Assembly (NCBI GenBank): GCA_026004775.1
Contig: BPJU01000004.1
Span: 306,154 to 370,153, forward strand
From: Pirellulaceae bacterium
Lineage (GTDB): Bacteria; Planctomycetota; Planctomycetia; Pirellulales; Pirellulaceae
DNA length: 64,000 bases
Direction: 5' to 3'
Below, piece by piece: positions 1-8,564 of this stretch. Position numbers and translations under genes: made by a program. Each line of letters begins with the position of its first letter. Within the stretch, counting starts at the first letter, position 1. Below the pieces are notes generated by a model. It saw only the letters and a list, made by a program, of their open reading frames with translations, had not been told where the DNA came from and did not search any database.

Positions 1-729
1 TCCATGATCACCCTGGTCTTTGCGAAGCAATAGGGAGACGGCATTGCGCGGCCCTTGCAAGTCGTCGTCTGTGGGAACACTGGCCAGAACATTGGCCATG
101 AGAAAAACGAACAAGGCTGAACCGATCCAGACCAGACCGCCGATCGACAGGTTGGGCTCCAGCAATGGGCGGCGGACCATGGTGCAGTCGATCAACATCC
201 GTAGCAACCAGAAGGCACCGACCGTCAGCAGCCACAAATAGCCGAACCGTTCGTTGATGACGGCTCGAGCGTACTGTCGTTCGAGCGACCCGCTGTCGTC
301 GGCTTGCAATGCCACGAGTACCGGAGGACGGCCAAGCGGCGGCATGATCGAGTCGTCTTCGGCAACCGGCTGGTCAGCCGAGTCGTCTTCGGCCGGGACA
401 GGATTCGGAGCACGGTCCGCCTGGGCCGAAAGGCCGTCCGCCGCCGGCGCTGAGCTTCGCCATCGCCCGCTGTAAATGTCATCGGCCAATTCGGGAGCGG
501 GCACTTCGCGCCCGGCCTTTTCCAGTGCGGCAATAGCCGCTTGCCGTGCTGCTCCTCCGAACTGCACCAGCAGCAGACCGGGTGACAACAACACCAGCAG
601 AACCAGATCGAAATTGCGAACGCTCCAAAACCGATTGAACTTGAAATATAGGCCGATCAACAACAGCGACGACAGGTAAACCCAAGTCGCCGGATGCACT
701 CGATGATATTGAAAAAGGATCTCGCTCAT
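1..729 (-). CDS. Multi-pass membrane protein, partial (C-terminus beyond window)
   Basis: The reading frame starts at the ATG at 729 (MSEILFQYHRV) and stays open for 243 codons to the left edge, so the C-terminus lies outside the window. At least four hydrophobic segments can be seen: about residues 14-34, 40-60, 163-181 and 197-217. Between the second and third lies a roughly 100-residue polar, acidic and proline-rich loop with a repeated A-E-D-D-S motif. No enzyme motif is visible. Proteins of this layout are common conserved hypotheticals in planctomycetes, which I state from memory of the family style rather than from a search. The gene follows ybaK-like 804-1322 by about 75 bases on the same strand and may belong to that transcription unit. 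Function unknown. Confidence 0.75.
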   Translation of the reverse strand, partial: MSEILFQYHRVHPATWVYLSSLLLIGLYFKFNRFWSVRNFDLVLLVLLSPGLLLVQFGGAARQAAIAALEKAGREVPAPELADDIYSGRWRSSAPAADGLSAQADRAPNPVPAEDDSADQPVAEDDSIMPPLGRPPVLVALQADDSGSLERQYARAVINERFGYLWLLTVGAFWLLRMLIDCTMVRRPLLEPNLSIGGLVWIGSALFVFLMANVLASVPTDDDLQGPRNAVSLLLRKDQGDHG

Positions 730-803
730 AGCCCTCGCCTCCGCCCCGCCTCGCGGAGTCTCCCATTTCAAATAGGATAAAGGAGCGGAAGCCACCTGCC
801 TAG

Positions 804-1322
804 TTATTCAGCCGCTTCATCCGGCGCAACGGCGAAATGGCCCACCACCGGCTGTTCCACCCGCAAATAGTCGTCCACGCCGATGGATAACGATACGCTG
901 TGGTCTCCCGCATTGAAGTTAATACGCGGTTCCCGGGTCAGAAGCTCGTCACAATACGTCTTCAGTCCAAACAAACTTCCAAAGGGTGGGATGGCTCCTG
1001 GACGCAGTCGCGTCCACTGCCAGACCTCTTCGACCGAGGCGAATCGCAAATGCCGGGAACCGAGCATTCGGCGTACCAGCCGATTGGCGAGCCGGCAATG
1101 CGCCGGCAGCACAAACAAGGCGAAGCGATCATCCAGCTTGCACACCAGAGCTTTGGCACCGCTGCAAAGCGACGTTCCGCGTACGCGAGCGGCTTCTTCA
1201 CTTGTGTAAACCGGCGGGTGCTCCATGCGCGTGTAGCGAACCTGGTGGTCATCCAGAAGCCGGATCAAGCGATCATGCACCGAAGCATCCGCCTCTGATG
1301 GGGTAGGTTGCTCGATCGCCAT
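804..1322 (-). CDS. YbaK/ProX-type aminoacyl-tRNA deacylase domain protein
   Basis: A 172-residue single-domain protein of the YbaK/EbsC/ProX fold, which hydrolyses mischarged aminoacyl-tRNA (for example Cys- or Ala-tRNAPro) in the cytoplasm. The G-A-K-A-L-V segment near residue 55 carries the conserved lysine of the family. R-P-G-A-I-P-P-F-G near residue 107 matches the usual glycine/proline-rich substrate loop, and V-Y-T-S-E-E-A-A near residue 40 matches the N-terminal family motif. Full length for the family, with no fusion to ProRS. The ATG at 1322 directly follows the stop codon of the TPR gene (1323-1325), so translation is probably coupled. The exact tRNA substrate cannot be told from sequence. 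Confidence 0.85.
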   Translation of the reverse strand: MAIEQPTPSEADASVHDRLIRLLDDHQVRYTRMEHPPVYTSEEAARVRGTSLCSGAKALVCKLDDRFALFVLPAHCRLANRLVRRMLGSRHLRFASVEEVWQWTRLRPGAIPPFGSLFGLKTYCDELLTREPRINFNAGDHSVSLSIGVDDYLRVEQPVVGHFAVAPDEAAE

Positions 1323-2252
1323 TTAAGCCAACTCCCCCTGATCCGACGCCGCTGTTTCCAGCCGCTGCTGGGCCATCTCCGCCCAAGGACTTTCTGGTGC
1401 CAGTTCCAGGAACCGCCGCCAGTATTCTTCGGCCTGCGAAGATTTCCCCGAATCGTCCAGCAGCCGTGCCAAGTGATAATAGACATCAGCGAAATCCGGA
1501 GCCAACTGGCGCGCCCCTTCCAGGGCGGCGACGGCCAGATCCAGTTGTCCCAGTTCGGCCAGGACACACCCCAAGTTGGCCCGTGCTTCGACGAAATCCT
1601 CTTCGATCTCCAGCGCCATGTAGTAGCGCTCGCGAGCCGCAGCGACGTCGCCCATTCGGTACAACACCTCGGCCAGTTGGAAACACCATTCGGCTCGCGG
1701 CCCGGCCATGGCCAAGGCGGTGCGGTAAGCCTGCACGGCCTGCTCCCATTGGCCCAGCTCCTCACACTCACCGGCCCACTCCAGCAATTCGTCCAAGGTC
1801 GCCGGCAGCACATCTCTCGACGTGTCCCCCTCCGGGAGCAATAAGACCGAATTCTGAACCGAACCGGCGGTATCCAGAAGCTGATCGAAATCGAGCCACA
1901 TCTGGCCGCTAGTGTCTTGCCACTTCTGGTCGCTGCGCACCAGTAACCGCCCGGCAACTACCTTTACTTCCAATTCGTCAAGGGCCGAGCTGGATAAGGA
2001 ACGTTGAGCGAGGAAGCGAGCCAGCGCCCGTTCGGCTGCCAGCGGCTTGGAAGTTTGGGAGAACCACCGGTGCAGGCGTCGCGATCGCGCGACCGCTTGA
2101 AAATCAAAAAAAGCCAGACGGCCCACGAGCCGCACCGGCTGCAAAAAGCCACGGCGCTGCCAGCGACGTACCGCCAGCACCGACACACCCACCAGCGCGC
2201 CGATCATGCCCGGCGTATAGAAACGCCGGATCATCGACGAGTCGTCTTCCAT
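1323..2252 (-). CDS. MerR-like HTH and TPR-repeat protein
   Basis: About 309 residues. The N-terminus (Y-T-P-G-M-I-G-A-L-V-G-V then R-R-W-Q-R-R-G) looks like a MerR-type winged helix-turn-helix that recognises DNA or a protein partner. A middle beta-rich segment follows, then at least four tetratricopeptide units over about residues 165-300, for example A-V-Q-A-Y-R-T-A-L and A-R-A-N-L-G-C-V-L-A-E-L-G. I place the start at the ATG at 2252. The frame stays open to a TTG at 2327 that has no visible ribosome site. ATG 2252 has a GAGG 11 bases upstream, and another ATG at 2234 is also possible. The combination suggests a regulatory or scaffold role, which is inference. It lies between the repetitive wall-type gene and ybaK, with short gaps, so the three are probably one transcription unit. 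Confidence 0.8.
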   Translation of the reverse strand: MEDDSSMIRRFYTPGMIGALVGVSVLAVRRWQRRGFLQPVRLVGRLAFFDFQAVARSRRLHRWFSQTSKPLAAERALARFLAQRSLSSSALDELEVKVVAGRLLVRSDQKWQDTSGQMWLDFDQLLDTAGSVQNSVLLLPEGDTSRDVLPATLDELLEWAGECEELGQWEQAVQAYRTALAMAGPRAEWCFQLAEVLYRMGDVAAARERYYMALEIEEDFVEARANLGCVLAELGQLDLAVAALEGARQLAPDFADVYYHLARLLDDSGKSSQAEEYWRRFLELAPESPWAEMAQQRLETAASDQGELA

Positions 2253-2368
2253 CAACAACGGATCCTCACCCGCCAAACGCTCCCGGATAACCTGTCTGTC
2301 GCCGTGTATCCCCTGGGACACCCCCAATGGGAGCGCGTTTTGAACCGGCTCCCCACGTCCGTTTTACA

Positions 2369-3892
2369 TCATGCGGACGTCGGCGTCTGAGGATTTTTGG
2401 GCGGATTTTCCGGGGGGCTTAAGTCAAGCCGCTTCGCCGGCTCCTGCGGCTGCCCGGCCGGAGCTGCACCGGACGGCGCGGGCGGCGCCGCTCCACTCGG
2501 CGCGCCTGGTGACTTAGAAGCGCCGGGTGTCCCGTTCGTTTCACTCTTGGACGGAAGACTGGGCGGCATTTCGGAGGACTCCTTCTGGTTTGCCTCCGAC
2601 GGCTTCGCCTCCGCCGGCGCTTTTTCGGGTGACTTCTCCTGCGGCGGAGCCTCCACCGGCACGCGCTGGAGCGTCGTACGCGGAGGTTCGCTGGTGGGAG
2701 GCAGCACGACCGTCGGAGGTAAGGTGCTCAAGGGCATACAGCCACCTACGGGCACGCGCGTTACGACCGTGCGCGGAACCCAACGAGTCGTTTCATACGG
2801 TACCCATTTGGCTACCGTGCGCGGCTCACGGATTGTCCGCGTCTCCTCAATCATCCGCAACACCTGGACCGGCACCTGCTCGGTCCGCTGTTCATACTCG
2901 ATCCGCTGCGTTTGGACCGGCACCTTCCTCACCTGTTCCTCACGCACCCACTTCAGACGCTGCACCGGTACCTGCTCTTCAACTTCCTCCACTACCGGAC
3001 GCTGCACCGTATAGGGTACCTCACGCACCTCCTCAACCGCCTCCCACCGCGTCTGCTGCACCGGCACCTTTTCCACCACAACTTCATCCACGTAGCGGGT
3101 CACCTGGACGGGAGTCTGCTGGACAATGGTCTTCGGCATGTACGTGGTGACAGGAACCTGCTGCGCAACCAGGTTGGGAACGTACTGGCGGTACGTCTGG
3201 ATCCGCGGTGGATCCTGGACTTGCACCCAGTGCAGGCCGCGGCGACGGTATACGTTGTAGCCGGTGCTCGGATCAAAATAGTAGCCGGGGGGCAGCCATC
3301 GGAGTTGATTACGCACCGAACCCGGTACAACCGTCTGGAAATCGACGAAACTGCCCTGATCCACCCATTGCGTAGCGGTAGTTACCACCGGTTCATAAGC
3401 GATATACTGCTGTTGCTGGAACTGCGTTTCCACCACCGGCCGGCGCACTACACGCTGCTGCTCCTGCTCAACCGTCTCCACCACCGGTCGATAGGTCACG
3501 ACCCGCTCCTGACGCGAGGCGGTTTCGGTAACGTAGCGAGTTACCTGCTTCTTGCGAGTTTCATAGGTGGTTTCCCACTCGGGGCGCAAAACCGTGTGGC
3601 GTTCTTCGCGAGTCGCCGTCTCCACCACCGGCTTGGCGACCGTCACGGTGCGGGTCCGCATCTCCGTTACCCACTCGGGACGTTGCACCACCACCTGGCG
3701 GTCCTCATAGACCGTCTCGTACTGGAGTCGGTACGTCACCACACGCTCCGGCTCATATACCGTTTGATATTCGATGCGATACGTCACCCCATCCCATGTG
3801 TACTGGGCGCGTAGTGAGGGACTTACCAGAGCGGCTACCACCCACGTGGCCGGCAAAATTGCAAAAAAACCTGTCAGTCTTCGACCAGCCAT
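2369..3892 (-). CDS. Secreted repetitive Tyr/Thr/Val/Glu-rich protein (planctomycete YTV-like)
   Basis: About 507 residues. A signal peptide (M-A-G-R-R-L-T-G-F-F start, cleavage near A-L-V-S-P-S-L-R-A-Q) is followed by two blocks of short degenerate repeats built on V-x-Y-x-x-x-Y/T-E-x-V, for example Q-Y-E-T-V-Y-E, R-P-V-V-E-T-V, R-P-E-W-x-T-E/Y and V-P-V-Q-x-x-R. Repeats fill about residues 35-175 and 245-400, separated by a less repetitive segment. The last 110 residues are Pro/Glu/Lys/Ala-rich and look disordered. The start at 3892 is favoured because a full GGAGGTGA lies 10 bases upstream; the frame also has an ATG at 3964. Planctomycete cell walls are known to contain proteins with such Tyr-Thr-Val repeats, so a structural cell-envelope role is likely but inferred. 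Confidence 0.8.
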   Translation of the reverse strand: MAGRRLTGFFAILPATWVVAALVSPSLRAQYTWDGVTYRIEYQTVYEPERVVTYRLQYETVYEDRQVVVQRPEWVTEMRTRTVTVAKPVVETATREERHTVLRPEWETTYETRKKQVTRYVTETASRQERVVTYRPVVETVEQEQQRVVRRPVVETQFQQQQYIAYEPVVTTATQWVDQGSFVDFQTVVPGSVRNQLRWLPPGYYFDPSTGYNVYRRRGLHWVQVQDPPRIQTYRQYVPNLVAQQVPVTTYMPKTIVQQTPVQVTRYVDEVVVEKVPVQQTRWEAVEEVREVPYTVQRPVVEEVEEQVPVQRLKWVREEQVRKVPVQTQRIEYEQRTEQVPVQVLRMIEETRTIREPRTVAKWVPYETTRWVPRTVVTRVPVGGCMPLSTLPPTVVLPPTSEPPRTTLQRVPVEAPPQEKSPEKAPAEAKPSEANQKESSEMPPSLPSKSETNGTPGASKSPGAPSGAAPPAPSGAAPAGQPQEPAKRLDLSPPENPPKNPQTPTSA

Positions 3893-4365
3893 ACGCCAAT
3901 CACCTCCGATGCTTAGCCATACTGCTCGATTTGCCCTCGAATAACGGAGTCGATGGCCGGCCATCCCTCAGGCCGGTGCAACCCACGCGGTCGCGAACCT
4001 GAGCCTATCCTGGCGCAGTCACTCCCCGGAGACCCTCTGTCGAATTATAGCTAATGGACCGACCGATTGCCTTGGGGTTGTAGCGGCTATTGAATCACAA
4101 GTTGTTGTTATACAAAGACTTAAGAAAATAGTTTTTCTTTAAAGAATCAGCCGTGTTTTGCCGACTGAGCGAATGAGTCCGTTGCATAAGTTGCTATTCT
4201 GCAAAGAGTTATGACAAAAGTTTCTCTGCGCGCAATACTTTAACTAACACGTGTGGCGTATTGATTTTTCTAAGAAGGTGGGATGCCTTTCTTGGTGGCA
4301 CGAGCACGTTTCTGAATCCAAGGTTGGACTGAAAGCCGCCGCCGGATCGGCTGCACGCCAAGCGT
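3893..4365. other. Intergenic region, AT-rich, upstream of the YTV-like gene
   Basis: No convincing coding frame. The stretch 4080-4260 is clearly AT-richer than its surroundings, with long A and T tracts near 4110-4145. On the minus strand a perfect TATAAT lies at 4044-4049, but no good -35 hexamer sits at 16-18 bases, so it is only a weak promoter candidate for the repetitive protein gene. The downstream end of the HEAT gene also lies here. Confidence 0.5.
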
Positions 4366-5421
4366 CTAATGGCTGTCAGTTGGGGCACCGAGCAACTGGA
4401 GGACTTCGGTGGCCTGAAGTCGAACGGCGCGCGGCATATCGGATCGAGCCAGTCGGCGGATGGCGACGAGTAATGGTTCGAGATCGGCGTCGGGCGCGAC
4501 CTGTTTCAGCCGGACCGTAGCCGACAGGGCGGCGCTCAGTACGTCGTGGCGTTTGCGCAATTGGCCGTCCGGCGTGGTTTCTCCGGCGATGGCTTGAGGG
4601 TTATCGGGGTCGAGCATTTCTTCCAGCACCGGGATAGCTCTCGGATCGCCGCGGCGTGCCAAGCCGGTAGCTGCGTTGTAACGGGTATTCGGGTGGGCGT
4701 CGGCCAACAGCGTGGCCAATCGTTGGCGAGCTTCTTCCGTACCAAGTACCCCCAGTGCGAAGGTGGCGGTTGCGCGCAGCGCGTCCCGAGCCATGGCGTC
4801 AGGGCCGTCACTTCGTTCGGCGGAAGCCGCCAATACAACGTCCATGACGCCTGGGTAGTCCGCCACGGCTTGCCGGTCCCATTGGCCGGCCAACACGGCC
4901 AGAGCTTCGATGGCGCTACGGCGCACATCGACTTCTTGTAGTGAACGTTCGGTTCGGGCTGCGGTAACGAGCGCGGGAATAACATCGGGCAATTGAAATT
5001 CGCCCAGTAATCGGCACAGATAAATCCGCAGTTTCAAACGCTGGTCGCTCAAAGTGCCCGACTCGATTTCTTCCTCCAAGATCGTCGCCAGACGTTCGGC
5101 CAGTTCGGTATTGGTCTTCAGCTCCTGGTACTCCGGGTTGCGGAGCAGGTCACTCAACAGATAGGCGCTCTGCCAACTGGCGTCGTTCAGGGCCTGGATA
5201 TTGTTCACCAGATCTTGGGGGTTGGTGCGTGAATTGACCAGCCAACTGAAAAAGCCCCAGATGGAGACCACGATCAGGACGATCACCAGAGGAACCAGGA
5301 AAAGCTGGATCAAGAATGATGCCGACGGCGGTTCGACCGGCGGCAGAACCGACTCGGCTGCAATCCGCCGCTGGCTCGATTCGTCATCCCGTTCTGGTAA
5401 GCTTTTCGGCGGAACAGTCAT
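4366..5421 (-). CDS. Membrane-anchored HEAT-repeat protein
   Basis: A 351-residue protein. Residues 1-35 are polar, and a single strong hydrophobic segment (about 36-62) anchors the protein. The rest (about 75-345) is helical with HEAT or PBS-lyase-type units, for example D-V-R-R-S-A-I-E-A-L-A-V-L, A-L-R-A-T-A-T-F-A-L-G-V-L-G and N-T-R-Y-N-A-A-T-G-L-A-R-R-G-D-P-R-A-I. Such repeats make protein-protein binding surfaces; no catalytic residues are visible. The topology suggests a cytoplasmic or periplasmic scaffold tethered to the membrane. It is transcribed away from a 309-base divergent spacer and has no clear functional neighbour. Specific partner unknown. Confidence 0.8.
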   Translation of the reverse strand: MTVPPKSLPERDDESSQRRIAAESVLPPVEPPSASFLIQLFLVPLVIVLIVVSIWGFFSWLVNSRTNPQDLVNNIQALNDASWQSAYLLSDLLRNPEYQELKTNTELAERLATILEEEIESGTLSDQRLKLRIYLCRLLGEFQLPDVIPALVTAARTERSLQEVDVRRSAIEALAVLAGQWDRQAVADYPGVMDVVLAASAERSDGPDAMARDALRATATFALGVLGTEEARQRLATLLADAHPNTRYNAATGLARRGDPRAIPVLEEMLDPDNPQAIAGETTPDGQLRKRHDVLSAALSATVRLKQVAPDADLEPLLVAIRRLARSDMPRAVRLQATEVLQLLGAPTDSH

Positions 5422-5730
5422 GCAGGGACCCTCAGTACGGCCATCTCCAAATCTTCAGTCTAACTTGTGGGCCGATGGGCCTTCCAGGGGGCGGTCGCCA
5501 AGCGCTGCGACGCGCAAAGGAGACTTTTTCGGGTGGTGGCCGTGAAGGCGTTCGTTTCGAGCTAGGAAAGTGGCCTGGTTAGTCAGTCGGCCGGGCCGCC
5601 GCTTGCGCAAGGTCGCTCGTAGTAAAGCTTGCAGCGATACCTGTGGGCAATTAGTCTGGAATGGAGAGCGGAGTTCGGCGAACGGTTTTCTCTTCTGGTG
5701 ATTCCCATCGAGCTATTCCAGGAAGCGACT
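5422..5730. other. Divergent intergenic region
   Basis: Spacer between the minus-strand HEAT gene and the plus-strand secreted protein gene. It should hold both promoters, but I see no pair of hexamers good enough to mark. The plus frame stays open from 5629 but lacks a ribosome site there. The only clear signal is the GGAAG just before ATG 5731. Confidence 0.4.
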
Positions 5731-6183
5731 ATGAGCTTTGTCCGAAAAAGTGTGCTGGCGGTTGGTTGGGTGTTGGTGATCGCGGCGCCGTCGTACGGGC
5801 AACCACCCCCAATCGAAATCATTCGCACTCCTGCGTTTGAGCAGCCGCGCATCATGCCGCCCGCTGACCTCGAAGAAGCACGGCTCCGGTATCACCTTTA
5901 TCGCCGCTACGAATACCCGGCGAGGATGCAACAACTGGAACATGCAATCCGTATGGCGCAGGCGGAGTTGGCGGCACTGGACCGGCATATCGCCGAGTAC
6001 CAGAGCATCCAGCGTCCGGTAACGAGCAGTCCATTCATGGTGACGCTCGACAGCGCTTCGCTTCGCCGCCAGGCTGTGGCCATGCGATTGGCCGAATTGC
6101 AGAGGCTGCGCTTGGCCGAGCGGTCCACTTTTGTTACGCAGCAGCTTCTGAAACAGAGGGAGATTCTGCGATACTCCCGCTGA
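5731..6183 (+). CDS. Small secreted helical protein, unknown function
   Basis: 150 residues. A classical signal peptide (M-S-F-V-R-K-S-V then a hydrophobic core, cleavage after S-Y-G-Q) precedes a proline-rich stretch and a long charged helix, about residues 45-145, rich in Ala, Leu, Arg and Gln, probably a coiled coil (A-R-M-Q-Q-L-E-H-A-I-R-M-A-Q-A-E-L). The start at 5731 is chosen because the frame's earlier ATG at 5629 would hide the signal peptide, and because GGAAG lies 6 bases upstream of 5731. No family recognised. It is convergent with the FIST gene and stands alone. Confidence 0.65.
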   Translation: MSFVRKSVLAVGWVLVIAAPSYGQPPPIEIIRTPAFEQPRIMPPADLEEARLRYHLYRRYEYPARMQQLEHAIRMAQAELAALDRHIAEYQSIQRPVTSSPFMVTLDSASLRRQAVAMRLAELQRLRLAERSTFVTQQLLKQREILRYSR

Positions 6184-6261
6184 CCCATAGAGAACGTGGC
6201 GGTTGGCTGGGGCGGCTTCCACCCAGCACCGATGCTCTACTGCTGAACCGTCCGCTCCGGC

Positions 6262-7441
6262 TTAGCTAAACAGAAGCACGGAGGCGGTGAACCCGTGAAG
6301 GAAATTACGGCGGCCTATCGGACCGATCTCCCCTTGCGCAAAGAACCCCGCCACCGGGATATCGCCGAACTGCTCCGCAACGAGCCTCCGCATCGTGGTG
6401 GGGGCGGGAAAAAAGACGCGTGCCGCGACCGTTGCAGGTGAAAAGAAGAGCTGCCCGGGGAGGCGGCTGTATCGAAGAAAGTAATTCCCGCAGTTCCGCA
6501 TCTGCCGTATGTTCGTCGCGAATATGGAACTGGACCGTCTGTCCGGTGCGAAAATAGTCTCCTGCCACGATGGCTCCCGTCCGCCGGTCGGCACCGATGA
6601 CGTTACGCACCAGAAAATCGCCCAGTCCGAATTGATCCTGGTACTCGTTCACTACCCGGCCCACGTGCAAGGCCTCCTGCATAAGCCGCTGCTCATGGTT
6701 CGGAAGCTCGTCAAACGTGTAGTAGAGCTGTTCCAGAGCCGGCCTTCCTCCTAATTCGTAGATGATATTGCGTTCCGCCTTGGTGATAACGAATGGCCGT
6801 CCCACGGGCCGACAACCTTGTGAGACCACCAGACGAACCGCAATGCTCTGCGGGAGCAACGCCAGCACTGCTCCCCGCTCGACCACCGTTTCGCCATGAA
6901 TCAACAGGCATTCACCCGGCGCTTGTCCGCCGCTTGCCATCCCTCCCGTAGCCTGTAACTGAGGGTGCTCGTCGGCCAAGGTCTCCAGCAGATGATCGGC
7001 CGGAAATGAGAACGGATCAGCCAAAATCAGTACCGTGCCGCTCTGACGTACACGGTCGCCCCACCAATCGGGCCAGCCCAGAAACGTGCCGCCGTCCGGC
7101 GTAGTGGCAAATTCCAGTGCAAAGCAATCAGGCGGATCGGTGAAACATGCTGCCCATAGAGACAAGCCCGGTGCCCATTCCAGCTCACAACGCGTTCCCA
7201 CCAGCGACTCGGCCGTACATCCGATCAGGTTACCGGTCCCCAGTGACGCGCACACCTCCCGTGCAATCAAGTCCAGGTTGTTGCGCCACAACGCCGAAAC
7301 GAACAGACATGCCCATGTTGGTGTGCCTGCAAGTTGATGGGTGATTTTGTCGGTTGCTTCGCTTACGGCCTTGCGCCAGTCGGTAGCACTGCTTAGTGCC
7401 GCCGCGAATGTTGCCACCAGCGAACCACTCGGAGAACTCAT
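6262..7441 (-). pseudogene. FIST-domain (FIST_N/FIST_C) sensor protein with apparent frameshift
   Basis: Reading from ATG 7441 (M-S-S-P-S-G-S-L; A-A-G-G-G-C ribosome site upstream) gives a FIST_N domain followed by FIST_C, the small-ligand-binding sensory module often linked to signal transduction. The typical C-terminal motif [10 protein letters not shown] is in this frame. The frame then runs [12 protein letters not shown] and loses the family sequence near 6380-6400. The expected ending, [17 protein letters not shown] then N-F-L-H-G-F-T, is found in the next frame and stops at 6262. One extra base near 6387 explains this. Either the gene is recently broken or the base is a sequencing error; uncorrected, the product would end at 6305 with an unrelated tail. 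A gene caller may report only 6305-7540. Confidence 0.75.
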
Positions 7442-7840
7442 CGCCTGCCCTTGCCAGATAGCTATGGACCGGACACTACCGGACACTATTGAGTCGTCAC
7501 GCATCGAGCGGCAAAGGCGCGCCTCGGCGGAATTGACCATCCGTTCCGCTTGTGCCGCCCCAGCTTTTTAAACTGGCTGCTCAAGTCGTTTACCTTGCCC
7601 AGTGCCTCTTTTCAGGATACGTGGTATGGCCAGCCGAGGCTACCGGGCACAAAGCGGTTTTGTCGAGGTACGGCGTTTGGCACGTGCTGCGTTTTTGGTG
7701 CGCCACGCGCTGTCCACTCCACAATGGGAGGGCGGGCGGTGCCGATGTTTCTTGAAGGCTGTGCAGGATGACCAAAGGCCGGCGATGAGGTATAACAGAA
7801 ACGGTGGAAGAAAGCGGGGTAATGCGTGTCGGGGTGAACT
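7442..7840. other. Divergent intergenic region with 10 bp tandem repeat
   Basis: Spacer between the FIST gene and a plus-strand secreted protein. Two perfect adjacent copies of a 10-base unit (ACCGGACACT) lie at 7468-7477 and 7478-7487, about 27 bases upstream of the FIST start. They could be an operator or a slippage product. No good promoter hexamers seen. Confidence 0.4.
7468..7487. repeat. 10 bp perfect tandem duplication
   Basis: Two adjacent copies of ACCGGACACT, located in the leader of the FIST gene. Placement just upstream of a start codon makes a regulatory role possible, but a chance duplication fits as well. Confidence 0.5.
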
Positions 7841-8467
7841 ATGGCAGGGCGGTGGAATTGGGTGTTAATTCTCCTGGCCGCGGGCGGCACTTTTCGTAAC
7901 GGCTTGGCCCAAGTGGTTCAGTTACCTGTGTACCACCAGTTCGGTGTCAGCACCACGGTTGTCGTACCGGACCGAGGTGGCGTGGTGTTAGGGGGAGTCG
8001 ATCGATACCGGGCGGCAGACTCGCGCTTCGGACCCCGGCTGCCGTTGCTTCCGGGCAACCGCAGTACCGGTTATGAAGTTGAGCGATCGGTGGCTGGGGT
8101 CCATGCCACTATTCTGGACCTCCAGGAAATGGACCGGCAGCTTCTGGGAGAAGCCGCACAGCGTGGGCGCTGGTTGGAAGCTACGGCTCGAGCAAGGCAA
8201 CCTCACGATACCAGGCTGATGGCAGCTTCGGATCCCGCACCCGTTGCCCCGGGCCGCATTGTCCAAGAGGCAGAGCGGCGGCGGGTGGCCCAACAACAGG
8301 AGGCCGAGGCACTCCTGGAGCGAGGCCGACATTTCGCTCGGGCTGGTCGCTTGCTGACTGCACGCCATTTCTTGAACCTGGCACTGAAACGGGCTGACCC
8401 ACCGATGGCGTTGCAAATCCAGCAAGAACTTGCACGGTTGGAGACGCTCGCTCGGGACGATCATTGA
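7841..8467 (+). CDS. Secreted hypothetical protein with C-terminal helical (TPR-like) tail
   Basis: 208 residues. The N-terminus (M-A-G-R-W-N-W-V-L-I-L-L-A-A-G-G) is a signal peptide with probable cleavage after G-L-A-Q. A Val/Gly-rich segment follows (V-V-V-P-D-R-G-G-V-V-L-G-G-V), then a long region of charged helix. The last 55 residues (A-E-A-L-L-E-R-G-R-H-F-A-R-A-G-R-L-L-T-A) resemble one TPR-like helix pair. No catalytic motif. The ATG at 7841 has only a weak GGGG ribosome site. It is convergent with the VIT-VWA gene. Probably a lineage-specific exported protein; function unknown. Confidence 0.65.
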   Translation: MAGRWNWVLILLAAGGTFRNGLAQVVQLPVYHQFGVSTTVVVPDRGGVVLGGVDRYRAADSRFGPRLPLLPGNRSTGYEVERSVAGVHATILDLQEMDRQLLGEAAQRGRWLEATARARQPHDTRLMAASDPAPVAPGRIVQEAERRRVAQQQEAEALLERGRHFARAGRLLTARHFLNLALKRADPPMALQIQQELARLETLARDDH

Positions 8468-8564
8468 GCGACAATCCTTCGCTGAACAGCACCGCTCGCT
8501 TGTGAGTCGCCCCTTGGTACTACACATGAGCCGACGTCATTGCGGTTGCGGTCGTGCTTTGCCT

